From contig CAZEXM010000112.1 in the NCBI GenBank assembly GCA_964515915.1, forward strand, positions 1 to 9,423: a stretch of DNA of 9,423 nt, in the 5' to 3' direction. This DNA comes from JAHOYW01 sp964515915. GTDB taxonomy: Bacteria > Verrucomicrobiota > Lentisphaeria > Victivallales > Victivallaceae. The first letter of the stretch is position 1, and each line of letters opens with the position of its first letter. The notes under the pieces were generated by a model. The model was given only the letters and a program-made list of their open reading frames with translations. It was not told the DNA's origin and made no database searches. Positions 7,072-9,423 of this stretch are shown in pieces. A program made the position numbers and the translations under genes.

Positions 7072-8247
7072 AAAATCCATATTTGCAATACTTTATCGGA
7101 CTTTCTGAGTTCAAGCTAGAAAAACCTTTTGACAGCAGCATGATGACTCATTTTAGAAAACGTTTCAAGAGCACTGAAGTTATCAAAATAGACGACTTAC
7201 TTCATCAGTTGGAGAAGAAAAAAAAGAAGCAAAAATCAACTGCCAAAGACGATGATGGTGATAATTCTCCACCTCAAAATAAAGGCAAACTCATTGTCGA
7301 TGCGACATGCGCGCCAGCGGATGTCACCCATCCGACAGACCTTGGATTGCTCAATAAAGCACGCTTGAAAACAGAAAAAATGATTGACATTCTCTGGTCG
7401 TCTCATCCAGAAAAGGGAGTCAAAAACAAGCCGAGGAGTTATCGGCGAAAAGGCCGTCAGGCGTTTTCGGCAATCATCAAGCAAAAACGTCCCGGCAAAA
7501 AGAAAATTCGGGCGGCAATACGTATTCAACTAAGTTGTGTCAACCGGAATCTGCGTTCAATAAATCGGCTTTTGAATCACGTTTCTGTGCAAAAACTGGG
7601 GTCAAAACTTCATCATGACTTGTTGGTGATCAACACTCTTTATGAACAACAGCAACAAATGTTTGATAAACGCAAACACTCCATTGAAGATCGAATTGTC
7701 AGCATTTCTCAACCGCATATCCGCCCGATTGTTCGTGGCAAAGCCAAGGCAGCAACTGAATTTGGCGCCAAGGTTTCAATCAGCCTAGTTGACGGCTGGA
7801 GTTTTGTTGATATTGCTCCGGCCGATAATCAGCTTGCATATGCAATGCGAAAAATAATTGATTACGCTCAAAAAAGCTACCCGGTCAAGAAAAATGCAAG
7901 CTGATTTAAAGCCGGATCAATACAATTAATTTTGATGCCTATAACGAAGGTGTCGAGCTAAAAAGTCAGATTAAAAAATATCACCAAAGATTTGGGCATT
8001 ACCCAGAATCTGTTCATGCCGATAAAATTTATCGCAACCGGGAAAATAGAAAGTTTTGCAAAGAACACAATATTCGTTTGAGTGGCCCAAAACTTGGCAG
8101 AAATACTGCTGATCATGAAAAACTCAAGGCCGAAAAGGAACAGGTTCGAGCGGAGTTGGCAAACGGCGTTATTCACTTGACCTGATTATGGCCAAGCTTG
8201 AAAACACTTCTGCAACAGTTATCGCTTTGATTTTTCTGGTTATGAAC

Positions 8248-8251
8248 CTAG
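8248..8251. repeat. Left CTAG target-site duplication of the MITE
   Basis: CTAG lies directly outside the left inverted repeat and is repeated at 8411-8414 directly outside the right one. In the uninterrupted transposase it would encode the Leu codon and first base of Asp in M-N-L-D. Confidence 0.85.
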
Positions 8252-8410
8252 CAGCCTGTCGGACTTATGGATAATCTGCTGCAAAAGTGCCGAATTTTGC
8301 TGAGATTTCCACCAAAATCGTCAAATATGTTCAATATTCTCGTGATTTTGACGAAAATTCCGCTTTATTCGGACAATTTTTCGCGACGATTCCCAAAGTC
8401 CGACAGACTG
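8252..8410. mobile_element. 159-bp MITE with terminal inverted repeats and CTAG target duplication
   Basis: The left end CAGCCTGTCGGACTTATGG (8252-8270) is matched by the inverse of the right end CCAAAGTCCGACAGACTG (8393-8410): 17 of 18 bases agree, allowing one single-base gap. CTAG flanks both sides (8248-8251 and 8411-8414), a four-base duplication of the YTAR type used by IS5-subgroup elements. The interior has no coding capacity but has further inverted similarity (AAATCGTCAAA against TTTTGACGA). Deleting the element plus one CTAG rejoins the transposase frame exactly (MNL + DQLVFL...), so the empty site is reconstructable. The ends were not found near the host IS termini, so it was presumably mobilised by another transposase. 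Confidence 0.88.
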
Positions 8411-8414
8411 CTAG
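8411..8414. repeat. Right CTAG target-site duplication of the MITE
   Basis: This is the second CTAG copy, abutting the right inverted repeat. Sequence after it (from 8415) continues the transposase C-terminal reading frame. Confidence 0.85.
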
Positions 8415-8634
8415 ACCAGCTGGTCTTTTTGCGTTTATTTTTTGACTGGCTGTTTCATATACCAAGCCAGCTTCTGGTTATCATAAATGACAGGCAGATT
8501 AATTTACAGAAATCATTGTCCTAACGAAATAAAATCATGCCTAAAAAAGTTCATCCCTGAAAATGGCTATTATTCAGCAGGCCTTAATTAAGCCTTATGA
8601 TAGTTATACGAAAACAGCCCCCTCAAACACTCTA

Positions 8635-8683
8635 CAGGTTCGTAACCTGAAGGTCGCAAGTTCGATTCTTGCCCCCGCTACCA
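8635..8683 (+). pseudogene. Second tRNA 3' half, anticodon triplet CGT, 5' half missing
   Basis: The anticodon arm CAGG-TTCGTAA-CCTG (8635-8649) is followed by the AGGTC variable loop, a perfect T arm (GCAAG TTCGATT CTTGC), the acceptor 3' strand CCCCGCT, discriminator A and CCA (8681-8683). A T-rich run follows, as at a tRNA gene end. No D arm or matching acceptor 5' strand is found upstream; the next outward pair (27-43) would be A-A. CGT would be threonine, but the body (TAA-CCnG-AAGGTCG, CCCCGCTACCA) resembles bacterial initiator/Met tRNAs, so a mutated CAT anticodon is also possible. The remnant is presumably non-functional. Partial tRNA identity is secure, the amino acid is not. Confidence 0.75.
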
Positions 8684-9154
8684 ATTTTTTTGCCTCAAAT
8701 CTTTAATAAACAACAAGTTCCACCTGAAATGCCAAAAGTGTTTGTCATTTCGATTCTAGCCGATTATACCAGTTTCAAGTCAACATTTATGACCAATTTA
8801 TGCCCAGCTTTTTAATATTGCTCTAACTGTGGGCGGTCATTTCAGATGACCGCTCACACTAACCTCAAAACAAAAAGATTACTGCTTTCCTGGAGAGAGT
8901 AATACTTTTTTATCGGTTTTTGTGGTGCCAACAACTTTTTGGGTGTGCTTAAGTCATTTATAATCAACAATGTCATTTTTCAAACTGTAGAAGATGAGCC
9001 TGATGCGCTTGTTCTGAAGTTGTCCAGTTCCATTCCCCCGTTACAATCGAAAAAATAATGAAAGCGCGGCGCGCCAGTGAGGATCTGTCACGCAATTTTT
9101 ATGAAGGACCAAAAAATATTTTTGATTTTTTTCGCTGCTTTATTCTTTTGAGAC
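8684..9154. other. About 470 bp with no recognised gene, two hairpins and short open frames
   Basis: Hairpins are at 8726-8751 (GAAATGCCAAA, AGTG loop, TTTGTCATTTC, one mismatch) and 8828-8858 (listed separately). A short frame 8945-9058 (GTG start, 37 residues, ending SIPPLQSKK) overlaps by one base an ATG frame from 9058; neither has a convincing RBS or family resemblance. A frame near 9102 begins MKDQKIFLIFFAALFF and then stops, which looks like an orphan signal-peptide start and may be a remnant. I assign no gene here. Confidence 0.4.
8828..8858. other. Strong hairpin with 13-bp stem
   Basis: TGTGGGCGGTCAT and ATGACCGCTCACA pair around a TTCAG loop with only one G-T pair. No T-run follows on either strand, so it is not a typical intrinsic terminator. 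It may be a repeat element, the end of a lost gene or a structured RNA. Confidence 0.6.
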
Positions 9155-9183
9155 TTGCAAAATGTTCTTTAAGGATATATTTT
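9155..9183 (+). promoter_or_regulatory. Candidate promoter of the KDPG-aldolase-like gene
   Basis: TTGCAA (9155-9160) and TATTTT (9178-9183) are spaced by 17 bases, each matching four of six consensus positions. The -10 lies inside the inverted repeat at 9167-9205. Start of transcription would be near 9190, with the RBS AAAAGGAG at 9211-9218 and ATG at 9227. Confidence 0.4.
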
Positions 9184-9205
9184 TAGATAAAATATATCTC
9201 TAAAG
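9167..9205. promoter_or_regulatory. 39-bp inverted repeat, candidate operator over the promoter
   Basis: The arms CTTTAAGGATATATTTT and AAAATATATCTCTAAAG match at 15 of 17 positions around the five-base centre TAGAT; the inner ten pairs are perfect. It overlaps the predicted -10 and ends just before the RBS of the aldolase-like gene. The size suits a dimeric repressor; no cognate regulator is identified. The motif differs from the GTTGTATATACAAC palindrome at the left end, so control by that regulator is not indicated. Confidence 0.55.
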
Positions 9206-9226
9206 AAATAAAAAGGAGCTTTAAAT

Positions 9227-9423
9227 ATGGATTTTTATCAAAGCGAAGTATCTAGCGTGGTGGAATTACTTAAAGATATAAAAATCATTCCGGTTTTGGC
9301 AATTGAAAAAGTCGAAGACGGGATTAGAGTTTGTGAACTTTTAAATTAAATATAATGGAAATACATTATGATTCAGCACTCGTTACCTTGCGAAAAACAT
9401 TCGCAGATAGAAATCCCTGAAAA
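9227..9423 (+). pseudogene. KDPG/KHG aldolase gene start with frameshifts, runs off window
   Basis: With a good RBS (AAGGAG, 9213-9218), the first 40 codons read MDFYQSEVSSVVELLKDI... then KIIPVLAIEKVEDGIRVCELLN and TAA at 9347. The N-terminus of 2-keto-3-deoxy-6-phosphogluconate aldolases has this form ('..iiPV..ie...d.i.lc.aL..gGi...EitfrT..al'). The expected continuation appears in another frame from 9355, MEIHYDSALVTLRKTFADRNP, where the family has 'EITFRTDSAL..L'. A further shift back at CCCT (9415-9418) would give NPE, as in the family's 'P.m.iGAGTV'. The enzyme splits KDPG to pyruvate and glyceraldehyde 3-phosphate in the Entner-Doudoroff and uronate pathways. Several residues are also missing around 9347-9370. 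Either the gene is decayed or the sequence has errors here; the small open frame alone would not be functional. Confidence 0.62.

Larger units (their letters stand above)
7071..8524 (+). pseudogene. Decayed IS5/IS1182-type DDE transposase, interrupted by a MITE
   Basis: Four segments of one transposase can be followed. (1) 7071-7904 begins 'ENPYLQYFIGLSEF...PFDSSMMTHFRKR' and carries 'LIVDATCAPADVTHPTDLGLL', which holds the first catalytic Asp; a TGA ends it at 7902. (2) 7910-8158, in another frame, reads 'NFDAYNEG...FGHYPESVHADKIYRNREN' with the second Asp, then 'IRLSGPKLGR'. (3) 8158-8251, in a third frame, reads 'VGKRRYSLDLIMAKLENTS...LVMNL'. (4) 8415-8524 continues 'DQLVFLRLFFDWLF' to TAA once the MITE is removed. 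The usual segment holding the catalytic Glu ('R.aVEGkFG') between parts 2 and 3 is lost to a small deletion. The N-terminal region of the family is absent, replaced by antisense tRNA. The family is secure; the subgroup is less so. The element is inactive. Confidence 0.85.

Noticed and set aside
6858..7088. A 76-residue minus-strand protein
   Set aside because: Its start lies in the IS/tRNA junction and it reads through the tRNA remnant; no RBS or family resemblance.
7866..7910. Programmed frameshift of the transposase at the A-run 7870-7875
   Set aside because: A -1 shift there meets TAA at 7907, and the gene carries further damage, so decay is simpler.
8267..8524. An 85-residue protein beginning inside the MITE
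   Set aside because: The first part is MITE DNA and the last part is the transposase C-terminus; the open frame is an accident of the insertion.
7017..8683. Direct attL/attR pair of one integrated island
   Set aside because: The two half-tRNAs differ in sequence throughout the T arm and acceptor, and no integrase lies between them.
1..9423. CRISPR array, toxin-antitoxin pair or phage-defence locus
   Set aside because: No regular short direct repeats with spacers and no defence-type protein domains were seen.

Overview
The window looks like chromosomal DNA from a host-associated or anaerobic member of the PVC group, most likely Lentisphaerota (Victivallis-like). This is inference from protein style: a GntR/LacI-type hybrid regulator, a large orphan membrane protein with a C-terminal 'LPEKLSDLVPEF...GKPLKY...YSAGFNKKDE' tail common in Planctomycetes and Lentisphaerota, and an aldolase-remnant/SDR fusion. 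No marker gene settles it.

Left part (1-2900). A minus-strand unit holds an AraR-like regulator (79-1212) followed by the first 18 codons of an unidentified gene leaving the left edge. The regulator has a perfect 14-bp palindrome just upstream and is divergent from an ESS-family sodium:glutamate symporter (1446-2825). Two copies of a 54-bp palindromic hairpin repeat flank the symporter; a base pair that changes on both arms indicates that the structure is conserved.

Middle (2900-7016). Two minus-strand genes: an unrecognised 665-residue protein with about six N-terminal membrane helices, and a 507-residue protein whose C-terminal half is a complete sorbitol-6-phosphate-dehydrogenase-like SDR and whose N-terminal half keeps only the tail of a class II aldolase domain, apparently without its zinc ligands. 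About 450 bp of AT-rich non-coding DNA follows.

Right part (7017-8683), the most unusual section. A decayed IS5-type transposase gene is fused at its 5' end to the antisense of a tRNA-Leu(UAG) 3' half. It carries a stop/frameshift, a small deletion in the region of the DDE glutamate, and a 159-bp MITE with 17/18 matching terminal inverted repeats and CTAG target duplications. Removing the MITE and one CTAG restores the transposase C-terminal frame. A second, different tRNA 3' half (anticodon triplet CGT) lies beyond it and faces the other way. The two tRNA halves, each supported only from about position 28 to CCA, bracket the IS and resemble scars of integration or rearrangement at tRNA genes.

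Right end (8684-9423). A stretch without a recognised gene contains two hairpins. It is followed by a promoter overlapped by a 17-bp-arm inverted repeat and the start of a KDPG/KHG-aldolase gene that shifts frame and appears to shift back within about 200 bp.

Functionally the window suggests sugar or sugar-acid use (AraR-like control, polyol-phosphate dehydrogenase, KDPG aldolase) and sodium-coupled glutamate uptake, with a mobile-element graveyard on the right. I found no CRISPR array, defence system or integrase gene.
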